Shown here piece after piece: positions 20,327 to 28,380 of a stretch of 64,000 nt of DNA. This DNA is from a virus. The stretch is from the IMG/VR virus record IMGVR_UViG_3300030328_001638, positions 1-64,000 of that record; one strand, 5' to 3'. Position numbers and translations under genes: made by a program. The notes beneath the pieces were generated by a model that made no database searches, was not told the origin of the DNA, and saw only the letters and a program-made list of their open reading frames with translations. Positions within the stretch are counted from its first letter, which is position 1; every line of letters begins with the position of its first letter.

Positions 20327-21061
20327 ATGAGTGAAATAGGAGATTTAGAGAAATTAAAGGATGATAAGAATTACTATGGAGAATTTGGAAAAAAATGGTT
20401 ATCAAATTCAGATATTTATTCTTTGCTTAATGATCCATTATCTTTTCGTGTAGCCAAAGAACAAACCAAAGCAATGATAGAGGGTAGGTATTTTCATACT
20501 GCTTTATTAGAGCCACATAAAATTAAAAACTATAAAGTGGTGGATATGTCAAGTAGAAATACTAAAGCATACAAAGATTTGTTAGAGGATCATGGAGAGA
20601 TTATGTTGTTAAAAAAAGAACAATCTAACTTGGACCAGATGGTTTCAGTTATTAAAAACAACAAGGAAATGATTAAACAAATCTATGATATGGATAATCA
20701 ATATGAAATTCCTGGTGTTAAAGAGATTATGGGGGTTATGTGGAAAGGCAAAGCTGATATAATTTGTGAAGATAAAATAATTGACATCAAAAGTTCTGCT
20801 GACATTTCAAGATTTAAATGGTCAGCTTCTAAATATAATTATGATAGCCAAGCTTATATTTACCAAAAGTTATTTGGAAAGCCTGTAGAGTTCTTTGTGA
20901 TTGATAAAACAACACATCAATTAGCTATCTTTACTCCATCTTTAGATTTTTTAGAAAGAGGTCAGGAAAAGGTAGGACAAGCTGTTGAGATTTATAATAC
21001 TTTTTTTACACCTGAATCTACTGAAGATATAAATCAATATGTACATTACGAAACTTTATAG
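20327..21061 (+). CDS. RecE/YqaJ-like PD-(D/E)XK exonuclease
   Basis: A protein of 244 aa from the ATG at 20327 (258 aa from the alternative ATG at 20285, whose extra 14 residues are almost all Lys). Catalytic features are GRYFHTALLEPH (His57 region), GKADIIC (Asp144) and DIKSS (Asp153-Ile-Lys155), plus a Gln/Tyr helix (YDSQAYIYQ). This is the putative exodeoxyribonuclease 8, PDDEXK-like domain. It would resect DNA to load the ERF annealase encoded just upstream. Confidence 0.82.
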   Translation: MSEIGDLEKLKDDKNYYGEFGKKWLSNSDIYSLLNDPLSFRVAKEQTKAMIEGRYFHTALLEPHKIKNYKVVDMSSRNTKAYKDLLEDHGEIMLLKKEQSNLDQMVSVIKNNKEMIKQIYDMDNQYEIPGVKEIMGVMWKGKADIICEDKIIDIKSSADISRFKWSASKYNYDSQAYIYQKLFGKPVEFFVIDKTTHQLAIFTPSLDFLERGQEKVGQAVEIYNTFFTPESTEDINQYVHYETL

Positions 21062-21063
21062 CA

Positions 21064-21216
21064 ATGAAGAAAAGAAAATTAAATAGCAAGAATCCTAAAT
21101 ATAAAAAAGAGGAAGAAAAAGAAAAAAAGAAACTAACTAAAATACTAATAAATGAAAAAAAGAATTTTAAAATTTATGCAGTCTTTGAAGAACATCTTTC
21201 CGAAAAGAACGCCTAA
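21064..21216 (+). CDS. Small very basic protein (50 aa)
   Basis: The frame reads MKKRKLNSKNPKYKKEEEKE then KKLTKILINEKKNFKIYAVF and ends SEKNA. It starts 2 bases after the exonuclease stop and overlaps the next small gene in another frame by 65 bases. One of the two overlapping frames may not be real. Lys/Glu-rich, no domain. Confidence 0.4.
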   Translation: MKKRKLNSKNPKYKKEEEKEKKKLTKILINEKKNFKIYAVFEEHLSEKNA

Positions 21217-21328
21217 AGGTACTATTATGTGGATAAGAGTTCCAATGTCCGTTAATAGTAAGGTCGAAAAAGAAGATTTAATCTTTGAGACAATGAATCA
21301 TTTGGAACGAACAATTAAAATTATATAA
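21152..21328 (+). CDS. Small basic protein (58 aa)
   Basis: The frame reads MKKRILKFMQSLKNIFPKRT then PKGTIMWIRVPMSVNSKVEK and ends TIKII. It starts at 21152 inside the previous small frame and stops 1 base before the SSB-like ATG at 21330. The amphipathic basic N-terminal helix could be membrane- or DNA-binding. No function. Confidence 0.45.
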   Translation: MKKRILKFMQSLKNIFPKRTPKGTIMWIRVPMSVNSKVEKEDLIFETMNHLERTIKII

Positions 21329-21329
21329 T

Positions 21330-21581
21330 ATGAGTGAAGAAAAAATCTATGTAGGATCAGGAACATCTAAATTTGATGGAGATCAAGTTGCGTGTTCTGT
21401 TTGTTTAACAGACTTACCTCAAGAACATATGTTTGAATATAGTGGTAAAAAATACATTAAGCTAATCGTTCAAAAGAAACGAGAGGTTGATCAGTATGGT
21501 AAAAGCCACTATGTCGCAGTTGACACTTGGAAGCCTGAAGAACAAAGCAAAGCAAAGGTAGAGAAAGATCTACCCTTTTAG
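21330..21581 (+). CDS. Small SSB-like protein
   Basis: An 83-aa protein, MSEEKIYVGSGTSKFDGDQV then CLTDLPQEHMFEYSGKKYIK and LIVQKKREVDQYGKSHYVAV. Beta-rich, with a charged linker and the tip KDLPF, very like the acidic DxxxPF tip by which bacterial SSB recruits partner proteins. It lies directly downstream of ERF and the exonuclease. A compact single-strand-DNA-binding or SSB-mimic role is inferred; a full OB-fold is not demonstrable by eye. Confidence 0.55.
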   Translation: MSEEKIYVGSGTSKFDGDQVACSVCLTDLPQEHMFEYSGKKYIKLIVQKKREVDQYGKSHYVAVDTWKPEEQSKAKVEKDLPF

Positions 21582-21601
21582 TGTTTGATTGTTAAATTAA
21601 G

Positions 21602-21625
21602 GGGGGCAATCGCCCCTCTTTTTTT
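21602..21625 (+). terminator. Intrinsic terminator after SSB-like gene
   Basis: GGGGC (21603-21607) pairs with GCCCC (21612-21616) around AATC, followed by TCTTTTTTTT. It ends the recombination cassette. The next gene, the primase-helicase, therefore probably has its own promoter in the repeat-containing leader. Confidence 0.75.
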
Positions 21626-21642
21626 TGGCCTTTTTTAAAAAG

Positions 21643-21818
21643 GTGTTGATTTTAGTTGGGTTTTATAAGCTTTTATATAATTTTCTACTCTTAATATTTT
21701 TATATATCATATTTATTAACTAATTTTCAACACTAAAATGAAGAAAAATAGATAAGTAACTAATAATTAAATAGTTACAAAAAAAATAATCAACACAAAA
21801 TCAACACAAAATCGACAC
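21643..21818. repeat. Iteron-like 11-bp repeats ahead of primase-helicase
   Basis: In the 240-base gap the motif AAAATCAACAC appears as GTGTTGATTTT (minus orientation) at 21643-21653, TCAACAC at 21727-21733, and a tandem array AATCAACAC (21788-21796), AAAATCAACAC (21797-21807), AAAATCGACAC (21808-21818) ending 3 bases before the ATG at 21822. The same 11-mer recurs at 9883-10076. A candidate origin or autoregulatory operator for an initiator protein is inferred. Otherwise the gap is AT-rich with no gene. Confidence 0.65.
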
Positions 21819-21821
21819 CAA

Positions 21822-24233
21822 ATGGAGATAACTATATTTAAAGACATTAAAAATACCTCTCAACCCTTCTATAGAGAGGTCGAAGTAGTATTAAAAAGGA
21901 TACAAGAAGGAGCATCAAAAGATACTGTAAAAAGTATACGACAAGAAAAAGACAAGTCAGAAAGAAACGTAATAAAGCAATCATTACCAGCTATATGTTT
22001 TTCTGGACAATTTACAAAAAGAAATGATTCCTCTTTAAGCGAACATTCAGGATTGATATGTTTGGATTTTGATGGGTATAATTCTACAAAGGATTTACTC
22101 CAAGAGAAAGAAAGATTATCTAAAGACAAGTATGTTTTTTCTACCTTCATAAGCCCAAGTGGACAAGGCCTGAAAGTGTTAGTAAAGATACCAAAGGAAG
22201 CAGAAAATCATAAGAATTATTTTTCTTCTTTAGAAAAACATTTTAATTCCCCATACTTTGATACTACATCTAAAAATATATCAAGAGTATGTTACGAATC
22301 TTATGATCCTCTAATTCATATCAATGTCAATTCAAGTCTTTGGGATACCATAATAGACCAAGAGTATACTGAGGTAACAAAAAATCAAGGGGTAGTGACT
22401 ATTCCTGTAAGCGATGAAAATAAAATTGTAGAAATTTTAATGAAATGGTGGGAATCAAAGTATGGTTTAAAGTCAGGAGAAAGAAACAATAATGTATATA
22501 TTTTAGCATCTGCGTTTAATGACTTTGGTGTTAATCAAAATTTAGCTGAATATGTAATGAGTCAATTTTCCTCTAAAGATTTTCCCTCTGCAGAAGTAAA
22601 GAGAACAATACAATCTGCTTATTCTAATAAACAAAATTTTGGTACTAAATTTTATGAGGATGAAGAGAAGGTAAATCAAATAAAGCAAAAATTAAGAAGT
22701 GGAGTAACAAAAAAAGAAATTAGATCTCAATTAGTAGATGAAAATATTGAGGTCGGTATAATTGATAATGTCATCAACAAGTTAGAAGAGGAATCAGCTA
22801 ATCATATTTTTTGGAGTAAAAATGAAAAAGGAGTAATTAAAATTGTACATATACTTTTTAAAAATTTCCTGGAAGAAAATGGGTTCTACAAGTTTAACCC
22901 TGAAGGAAGTAAATCTTATGTATTTGTCAAAGTAACCAACAATTTAATTGACCATACCTCTGAAAAAGAAATTAAAGATTTCATTCTAAATTACCTCTTA
23001 CAAGTAGAGGACTACACTATCTATAACTACTTTGCAGAACACACACGATATTTTAGAGAAGAGTTTCTTACCCTACTATCTTCTATTAATGTATATTTTA
23101 TAGAGGATACAAAGGATACAGCTTATTTATATTATAAAAACTGCGCTGTTCAGTTGACTAAAGACCAAATTACTACAATAGATTATATAGATTTAGGTGG
23201 GTATGTATGGAAGGATCATGTAATAGACAGAACATTTACTTTATGTGATGTAGGGGGTTGTGAATACAAAACCTTTATCTCAAATATTTGTGGTGCTGAT
23301 GAGTCAAGAATCAAATCTATGGAAACCACCATAGGATATTTATTGCATGGATGGAAAAATTTAGCTTATTGTCCCGCAGTTATTTTAAATGATGAAGTGA
23401 TTACAGACAATCCAGAAGGTGGTACAGGAAAAGGACTTTTTATGAATGCATTAAGTCATATGAAAAAATTAGTTTTTATTGATGGAAAATCTTTTAATTT
23501 TGAAAGATCCTTCGCTTACCAAACAGTATCTGCTGATACTCAAATTTTATGTTTTGATGATGTAAAGAAGTATTTTGATTTTGAAAGACTCTTTAGTGTT
23601 ATTACAGAAGGATTAACTTTAGAGAAGAAAAACAAAGATGCTATTAAGATTCCTTTTAGCAAGTCGCCTAAGATTGCTATAACTACCAACTATGCAATAA
23701 GTGGAGAAGGGACAAGTTTTGAAAGAAGGAAGTGGGAGTTAGAACTTGCTCAATACTATACCAAAGATTTTACACCCCTTGTAGAATTTGGAAGATTAAT
23801 GTTTGGAGAATGGAATGATGATGAATGGTGTCAGTTTGACAACTATATGATAAAGAACTTACAAAACTATTTAGGATCAGGATTATTAAAGAGTGAATTT
23901 GTTAATCTTAGAATTAGAAAACTTTCTGCTAAGACAGGGCATGATTTTATAGAATGGTGTGGGATAATTGGTACAACTCCATATCAAGATAAACTAAAGT
24001 ATAATCAAAAGATATATAAAAATGATTTGTATATAGATTTTGTTGAAGAAAATCCTGACAGATCCATAAGAGGTAAGATGACTATTAGTAGGACCAGGTT
24101 TTATAAATGGTTAATATCTTATGGAATATTTCAATATGGAATTGCTCCAGATGAAGGAAGAGATAATTCAGGAAAATGGATAAAGTTTGTGAGTAAGCAA
24201 TCTAAAGAAGTAAATGGAAGATTAGACTTATGA
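21822..24233 (+). CDS. Primase-helicase (VirE_N-type primase, D5-like ATPase)
   Basis: An 803-aa protein. The N-terminal part (about 1-175) has the VirE_N/BT4734-like layout, HSGLICLDFDGYN (LDFDG at 81-85) and FISPSGQGLKVLVKI, an archaeo-eukaryotic-primase-related domain of Bacteroidota elements. A middle linker is charged. The C-terminal half is an SF3/D5-like helicase: Walker A in NPEGGTGKGLF (530-540), Walker B LCFDDVKKYF (Asp579-Asp580), and a sensor-like KIAITTNYAIS. It would prime and unwind phage DNA. It overlaps the next gene by 4 bases. Confidence 0.88.
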   Translation: MEITIFKDIKNTSQPFYREVEVVLKRIQEGASKDTVKSIRQEKDKSERNVIKQSLPAICFSGQFTKRNDSSLSEHSGLICLDFDGYNSTKDLLQEKERLSKDKYVFSTFISPSGQGLKVLVKIPKEAENHKNYFSSLEKHFNSPYFDTTSKNISRVCYESYDPLIHINVNSSLWDTIIDQEYTEVTKNQGVVTIPVSDENKIVEILMKWWESKYGLKSGERNNNVYILASAFNDFGVNQNLAEYVMSQFSSKDFPSAEVKRTIQSAYSNKQNFGTKFYEDEEKVNQIKQKLRSGVTKKEIRSQLVDENIEVGIIDNVINKLEEESANHIFWSKNEKGVIKIVHILFKNFLEENGFYKFNPEGSKSYVFVKVTNNLIDHTSEKEIKDFILNYLLQVEDYTIYNYFAEHTRYFREEFLTLLSSINVYFIEDTKDTAYLYYKNCAVQLTKDQITTIDYIDLGGYVWKDHVIDRTFTLCDVGGCEYKTFISNICGADESRIKSMETTIGYLLHGWKNLAYCPAVILNDEVITDNPEGGTGKGLFMNALSHMKKLVFIDGKSFNFERSFAYQTVSADTQILCFDDVKKYFDFERLFSVITEGLTLEKKNKDAIKIPFSKSPKIAITTNYAISGEGTSFERRKWELELAQYYTKDFTPLVEFGRLMFGEWNDDEWCQFDNYMIKNLQNYLGSGLLKSEFVNLRIRKLSAKTGHDFIEWCGIIGTTPYQDKLKYNQKIYKNDLYIDFVEENPDRSIRGKMTISRTRFYKWLISYGIFQYGIAPDEGRDNSGKWIKFVSKQSKEVNGRLDL

Positions 24234-24853
24234 AAATTTTAATTGCTTGTGAGGAGTCTCAAACTATAACTAATCTATTTAGAGCTAAAGGATATGAAGC
24301 TTATTCTTGTGATCTGTTGGATTGTAGCGGGGGTAATCCTCAATACCATTACAAAGGAGATGCTTTAGTTTATGCTTATAGTGGTCAATTTGATATGATG
24401 ATTGCTCATCCCCCTTGTACATTTTTAGCAGTTAGTGGAGCGAGATGGATGTATAATAAAGATGGGAGTGTTAATCAAGAACGCTTATTAAATCAAAGGA
24501 AAGCTTTAGAGTTTGTCAGGTTATTAATGAATGCACCGATTGAAAAAATTGCTATAGAGAACCCTGTTAGCGTTATCTCCACTAAAATAAGAAAGCCTGA
24601 TCAGATAGTACAACCTTATTGGTTTGGAGATGAAGCTCGTAAAACCACTTGTCTATGGTTAAAAAATTTACCCTTACTTAAGCCTACTAACATAGTAGGG
24701 AAGGGAGAGCAGGTAGTTTATAAAAGTGGAAAATCACACCCTAAATGGTATGCTGAAGCTTTAACCAAAGCTAAAACTCCTGAAGAGAGGAGAAGATTAA
24801 GAAGTAAAACTTTTCCAGGAATGGCTAATGCAATAGTTGAGCAATGGGTATAG
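24230..24853 (+). CDS. Phage-type cytosine methyltransferase-like protein
   Basis: A 207-aa protein with motif-I-like KILIACEESQTITNLF, acidic SCDLLD, and a HPPCTFLAVSGARW segment (Cys63 in the position of the catalytic cysteine of C5 methyltransferases). IENPVSVIS corresponds to the ENP motif. The recognition domain is minimal. Members of this family are common in phages but rarely tested. It overlaps the primase-helicase by 4 bases and the helicase by 10. It could modify phage DNA during replication. Confidence 0.7.
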   Translation: MKILIACEESQTITNLFRAKGYEAYSCDLLDCSGGNPQYHYKGDALVYAYSGQFDMMIAHPPCTFLAVSGARWMYNKDGSVNQERLLNQRKALEFVRLLMNAPIEKIAIENPVSVISTKIRKPDQIVQPYWFGDEARKTTCLWLKNLPLLKPTNIVGKGEQVVYKSGKSHPKWYAEALTKAKTPEERRRLRSKTFPGMANAIVEQWV

Positions 24854-26100
24854 AACTACGGCCATATCAACAAGATATTATAACACGAGGTGTTACTGTG
24901 TTACAAAACCATAAATTTATTTATTTAGCTATGGAAGTTAGGACAGGTAAAACTATTACATCATTAAAAATGCTAACTTATTTATGGGCGAAGCTTGTTA
25001 ATTCAGATGAGAAAAAAGTTTTATTTATTACCAAGAAAAAAGCTATCTCAAGTATTGAAAGAGATTACGACTTATCTCATTCTAATTTTGACATAATGAT
25101 TACTAACTACGAATCTTTACATAAAGTGCCGACAAAAGGATGGGACGGGGTAATTTTAGATGAAGCTCATTCTATGGGAAAATACCCTAAACCAAGTAAG
25201 AGAGCTAAGCAGGTAAAGGAATTGCTTTACAAGTCTAAACCCTATGTTATCTTATTGTCAGGTACGCCTACACCAGAATCTTATAGTCAAATGTATCACC
25301 AAGTATATGGGATAGAAAGAAATCCTTTTATTCAATATAAAAACTTTTATGCATTCTCTAAACGATATGTTAATGTTACTCAAAAAAAATTTGGTGGAAT
25401 GGTGGTTAATGATTATTCAAATGGATCAGAATTAATTCTACACCATATGAAACCTTTTACTATTTCTTATACGCAAAAATTAGCAGGATTTGAAACAGAT
25501 ATAGAAGAAGAGATCATGTATGTAAACCTTCAAGAAAAAACTACTCAGCTAATTAAAAGATTAAAGAAAAATTTAGTAATAGAAGGAAAAGGAGAAGTTA
25601 TTCTTGGAGATACTGCAGTAAAATTAATGATGAAAATACATCAGCTATGCTCGGGTACAGTAAAATTTGAATCAGGTAACTCTATGGTTTTGGATTATAA
25701 TAAAGCACATATTATATACAATAAGTTTAAGGATGTTAAAATAGCTATGTTTTATAAATTTAAAAAAGAGTTAGAAGCTATACAACACATCTACAAAGAG
25801 CAGGTTACAACTGAATTAGATGAGTTTAACAATACAGATAAGTCTATTGCTTTACAGATTGTTAGTGGGCGTGAAGGTATAAGTTTAAAGAATGCTAAAT
25901 TTTTAATTTATTATAATATAGATTTTAGTGCCACATCGTATTGGCAGTCAAGAGATAGAATGACTACTAAAGACAGGAAGTATAATAAAATCTATTGGAT
26001 TTTCAGTAAAAACGGTATTGAAGATAAAATTTATAAAGCAGTAATTAAGAAAAAAGACTATACTCTTAATCATTTTAGAAGAGATTTATTAGATTTGTAA
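24844..26100 (+). CDS. SNF2/DEAD-type superfamily 2 helicase
   Basis: A 418-aa protein with LRPYQQDIITRG (Q-like motif), Walker A VRTGKTITS (32-40), DEAH in ILDEAHSMG, motif III LSGTPTPES, and C-terminal motifs V/VI IVSGREGISLKNA and YWQSRDRM. These are the SNF2-like helicases of phage replication modules, acting as ATP-driven DNA translocases. It is encoded in one tight string between the methyltransferase-like gene and the VRR-NUC nuclease, with which it commonly pairs. Confidence 0.85.
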   Translation: MGIELRPYQQDIITRGVTVLQNHKFIYLAMEVRTGKTITSLKMLTYLWAKLVNSDEKKVLFITKKKAISSIERDYDLSHSNFDIMITNYESLHKVPTKGWDGVILDEAHSMGKYPKPSKRAKQVKELLYKSKPYVILLSGTPTPESYSQMYHQVYGIERNPFIQYKNFYAFSKRYVNVTQKKFGGMVVNDYSNGSELILHHMKPFTISYTQKLAGFETDIEEEIMYVNLQEKTTQLIKRLKKNLVIEGKGEVILGDTAVKLMMKIHQLCSGTVKFESGNSMVLDYNKAHIIYNKFKDVKIAMFYKFKKELEAIQHIYKEQVTTELDEFNNTDKSIALQIVSGREGISLKNAKFLIYYNIDFSATSYWQSRDRMTTKDRKYNKIYWIFSKNGIEDKIYKAVIKKKDYTLNHFRRDLLDL

Positions 26101-26101
26101 T

Positions 26102-26341
26102 ATGACAGAACAACAAATACAAGCTAAGCGAATAAAGCAATTAGAAAATCAAGGATACTATGTAATAAAGCTTATTAAAACAAATAAAAATGGGATACCT
26201 GATCTTATTGCTATACCCCACAATTGTGGAGTAGTGTTTAGTGAAATTAAAAAACCTAAAGGAAAGGTTTCTGCAATTCAGCAGTTTAGAATAAATGAAT
26301 TAAAAAAACATGGAATCGAGACTGAAATTTATAGAGGATAA
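26102..26341 (+). CDS. VRR-NUC domain nuclease
   Basis: A 79-aa protein consisting almost only of the VRR-NUC core: a basic Gln-rich helix (MTEQQIQAKRIKQLE), KNGIPDLIAI (Asp34), VVFSEIKKPKGKVSAIQQFR (Glu48-x-Lys50, Gln60-Gln61). These stand-alone PD-(D/E)XK nucleases may resolve branched DNA. It starts 1 base after the helicase stop, a frequent phage pairing. Confidence 0.85.
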   Translation: MTEQQIQAKRIKQLENQGYYVIKLIKTNKNGIPDLIAIPHNCGVVFSEIKKPKGKVSAIQQFRINELKKHGIETEIYRG

Positions 26342-26684
26342 TGAATTTGATGTAGATGATTTTTTTATAGAAGCAATGTTGGAAATTGAAATGCCTGTTG
26401 CTTTGAAGATTGCTATGTTTTTAAATGAAAATAATATAGAAGTAACAACAAATAATTTAGTGTCCCACGTGTTAGGCGGATTGATTATGTATAATAAAAA
26501 ACCTATAACATTTGCAGTAGAAATCATAAAAGCTGATTCAGAATATATGACCTTTACAGATATTACTTTAATTTCTATAGATGAGTACTTAGACTTAATG
26601 AACTTAAATTTATATATAAAATCCAATGAACGTACTAAAAGTAAATCGTTTAAAAACGATAGTCAACAATGTCTTCAATGTTAA
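26310..26684 (+). CDS. Early protein, unknown function
   Basis: A 124-aa frame, MESRLKFIEDNEFDVDDFFI then EIEMPVALKIAMFLNENNIE and SEYMTFTDITLISIDEYLDL. It overlaps the nuclease by 32 bases and the next gene by 59. The start is uncertain; the in-frame ATG at 26376 (MLEIEMPV) would remove the upstream overlap. Acidic alpha/beta composition, no domain recognised. Confidence 0.5.
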   Translation: MESRLKFIEDNEFDVDDFFIEAMLEIEMPVALKIAMFLNENNIEVTTNNLVSHVLGGLIMYNKKPITFAVEIIKADSEYMTFTDITLISIDEYLDLMNLNLYIKSNERTKSKSFKNDSQQCLQC

Positions 26685-27054
26685 TGTGGACAGTAAAAAC
26701 CGAGAAACAAACACTATAGAGGCTCGAGCTACCTGCTATACCATCCTTCGCAAAGAGTGTCATATAAGCTATCAGGAGATAGGAAAATACTTTTTAAAAA
26801 ACCATGCCACAGTAATACATGGGGTTAATGAATTTCCTTACATGCTTAAATATAATCCTCGTTTATCGATTAATTATGAATTGTGCAGAAAAATGTTCAA
26901 AGAAAATAATGAGTTGTTTGATGATAGTTTAGATGTTGTTGATATGATGTTAATAAAAAAAAGTGTGGATAAGTTAGAAAAAGCCAATTGTGTTTTATCT
27001 TTAGCTATAACTAAACTTGAGGAAGAATTAGATAAATTAAAGAACCCATTATAA
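26626..27054 (+). CDS. Second DnaA domain IV-like protein
   Basis: A 142-aa protein. Residues about 34-66 read IEARATCYTILRKECHISYQ and GKYFLKNHATVIHG, the helix-turn-helix and (N)HATVIHG motif of the DnaA DNA-binding domain. It has no AAA+ module. A helical coiled-coil tail follows (VDKLEKANCVLSLAITKLEE). Together with the protein at 18895 it could mark the phage origin or modulate host DnaA. Confidence 0.75.
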   Translation: MNVLKVNRLKTIVNNVFNVNVDSKNRETNTIEARATCYTILRKECHISYQEIGKYFLKNHATVIHGVNEFPYMLKYNPRLSINYELCRKMFKENNELFDDSLDVVDMMLIKKSVDKLEKANCVLSLAITKLEEELDKLKNPL

Positions 27055-27246
27055 ATGTCCCGTATTGCTAAAGAAGATGTCAATGCTATTAATCACATCA
27101 ACTATGTGGCTAATAACATTCACGACTTTGGAGATGATATTTATGAGGATTTAATGGAAAGAGATCATGAAGAAGCAAAAAAGAAGGCGCAAAAATTAAT
27201 TCAAATTCTCGCTGAACTTATTCAATCCCTTACCGATGAAATATAA
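27055..27246 (+). CDS. Small acidic helical protein
   Basis: A 63-aa protein, MSRIAKEDVNAINHINYVAN then HDFGDDIYEDLMERDHEEAK and end QSLTDEI. It starts immediately after the preceding stop and overlaps the phosphoesterase by 11 bases. No domain is recognised. Confidence 0.6.
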   Translation: MSRIAKEDVNAINHINYVANNIHDFGDDIYEDLMERDHEEAKKKAQKLIQILAELIQSLTDEI

Positions 27247-27994
27247 TACCCCCGACCTTATTCCTGGAGACAAAAACACTATAGACGAAATTAGACCTCG
27301 TCTTTCAGGGAATAAAAGAAAAGCTTTTGAAAACCTCAATAAAAAAGAACGTAGAATTTTAATTATAGGAGATTTACACGCTCCTTTTGTATTATCTGGA
27401 TACTTAGAGCATTGTCAAGAAGTGTACGCTAATTATAACTGCAATCAAGTAATCTACATAGGGGATATTTTAGATAATCACGCTTTTTCATATCACGAAC
27501 CAGATCCTGACGGTCTTTCTCCAGGCTCAGAACTTAAGATGGCTAAAAAGTTTGTAAAAGAATGGTATGCTGCCTTTCCTAAAGCTGATGTGCTAATTGG
27601 AAATCATGATCGTATGGCTTCCAGGAAGGCCATGACAGGGGGAGTACCTTCAGCGTGGATAAGATCATATAACGATGTCTTAGGCACTCCTAAGTGGAAT
27701 TGGGTAGAAAATATAGTGTATGATAATGTTCTTTATGAGCATGGAGAGGGAGGACAGGCTCGTACTAAAGCTAAAAACAATATGATGTCAAGCGTTTGCG
27801 GTCACACCCACACAGAAGCTTATGTTCATTGGTTTGTGGGAAAGAGGTTTAGAGTGTTTGCAATGCAGGTAGGGTGTGGAGTAGATGCTAAATCTTATGC
27901 TGCTGCTTATGCTAAGAATTTTAAAAAACAAAGTATATCTTGTGGGGTGGTTATAGGAGGCCATACTGCTATAAATTGTATGATGGAGTTATGA
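27236..27994 (+). CDS. Calcineurin-like metallophosphoesterase
   Basis: A 252-aa protein with all signature blocks: GDLHAPF (45-51), GDILDNH (76-82), GNHDR (122-126), and CGHTHTEA (188-195), giving the dinuclear metal site. Phage members occur as DNA-repair or nucleotide phosphatases. Its substrate is not predictable here. It overlaps the next gene by 4 bases (ATGA), so the two may be translationally coupled. Confidence 0.85.
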   Translation: MKYNTPDLIPGDKNTIDEIRPRLSGNKRKAFENLNKKERRILIIGDLHAPFVLSGYLEHCQEVYANYNCNQVIYIGDILDNHAFSYHEPDPDGLSPGSELKMAKKFVKEWYAAFPKADVLIGNHDRMASRKAMTGGVPSAWIRSYNDVLGTPKWNWVENIVYDNVLYEHGEGGQARTKAKNNMMSSVCGHTHTEAYVHWFVGKRFRVFAMQVGCGVDAKSYAAAYAKNFKKQSISCGVVIGGHTAINCMMEL

Positions 27995-28380
27995 AGCACC
28001 CTAAAGGCGATTATTTAGAAATGCTCAAAAAAATAGGAGTAACTGAGGAAGAAATGACTGAGATAACTCATAACTGCAAGGTGATTAAGTTTCCTAACGA
28101 CTCTGTAAAAAGAAAGAAATCTAAGATTCATGGCTATGGTATGTTTGCGAAAGTTAATATAAAATCAGGGGAGATTATAGGCTTAGCTTCTATTAATGCT
28201 TTACATAAAACTTATATAGGGAGATATACTAATCATTCTTCTATCCCAAATGTCGAATTTTTATATTTAGATAATTACGATACCATTGCGCTGGCTAAAA
28301 GAAAAATAAAAAAAGGAGAAGAATTGCTGGTAGATTATAGCAACCATCTCTTAAATCCAAAATTTTATATTTTAAAATAA
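27991..28380 (+). CDS. SET-domain protein
   Basis: A 129-aa protein from the ATG at 27991 (an earlier in-frame ATG at 27940 overlaps the phosphoesterase far more). It shows the SET core: SKIHGYGMFAKVNIKSGEII (44-63), YTNHSSIPNVEF (79-90, the NHS..PN motif) and KKGEELLVDYSNH (107-119, GEELxVDY). SET proteins transfer methyl groups to protein lysines using SAM. No pre-SET region is present. A phage-encoded lysine methyltransferase targeting host or phage proteins is inferred. Confidence 0.8.
   Translation: MKHPKGDYLEMLKKIGVTEEEMTEITHNCKVIKFPNDSVKRKKSKIHGYGMFAKVNIKSGEIIGLASINALHKTYIGRYTNHSSIPNVEFLYLDNYDTIALAKRKIKKGEELLVDYSNHLLNPKFYILK

Noticed and set aside
23296-23330. CTGATGAGTCAAG with a GAAA 20 bases later
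   Set aside because: Coding sequence of the primase-helicase (GADESRIKS); stem II does not pair and no cleavage triplet fits.
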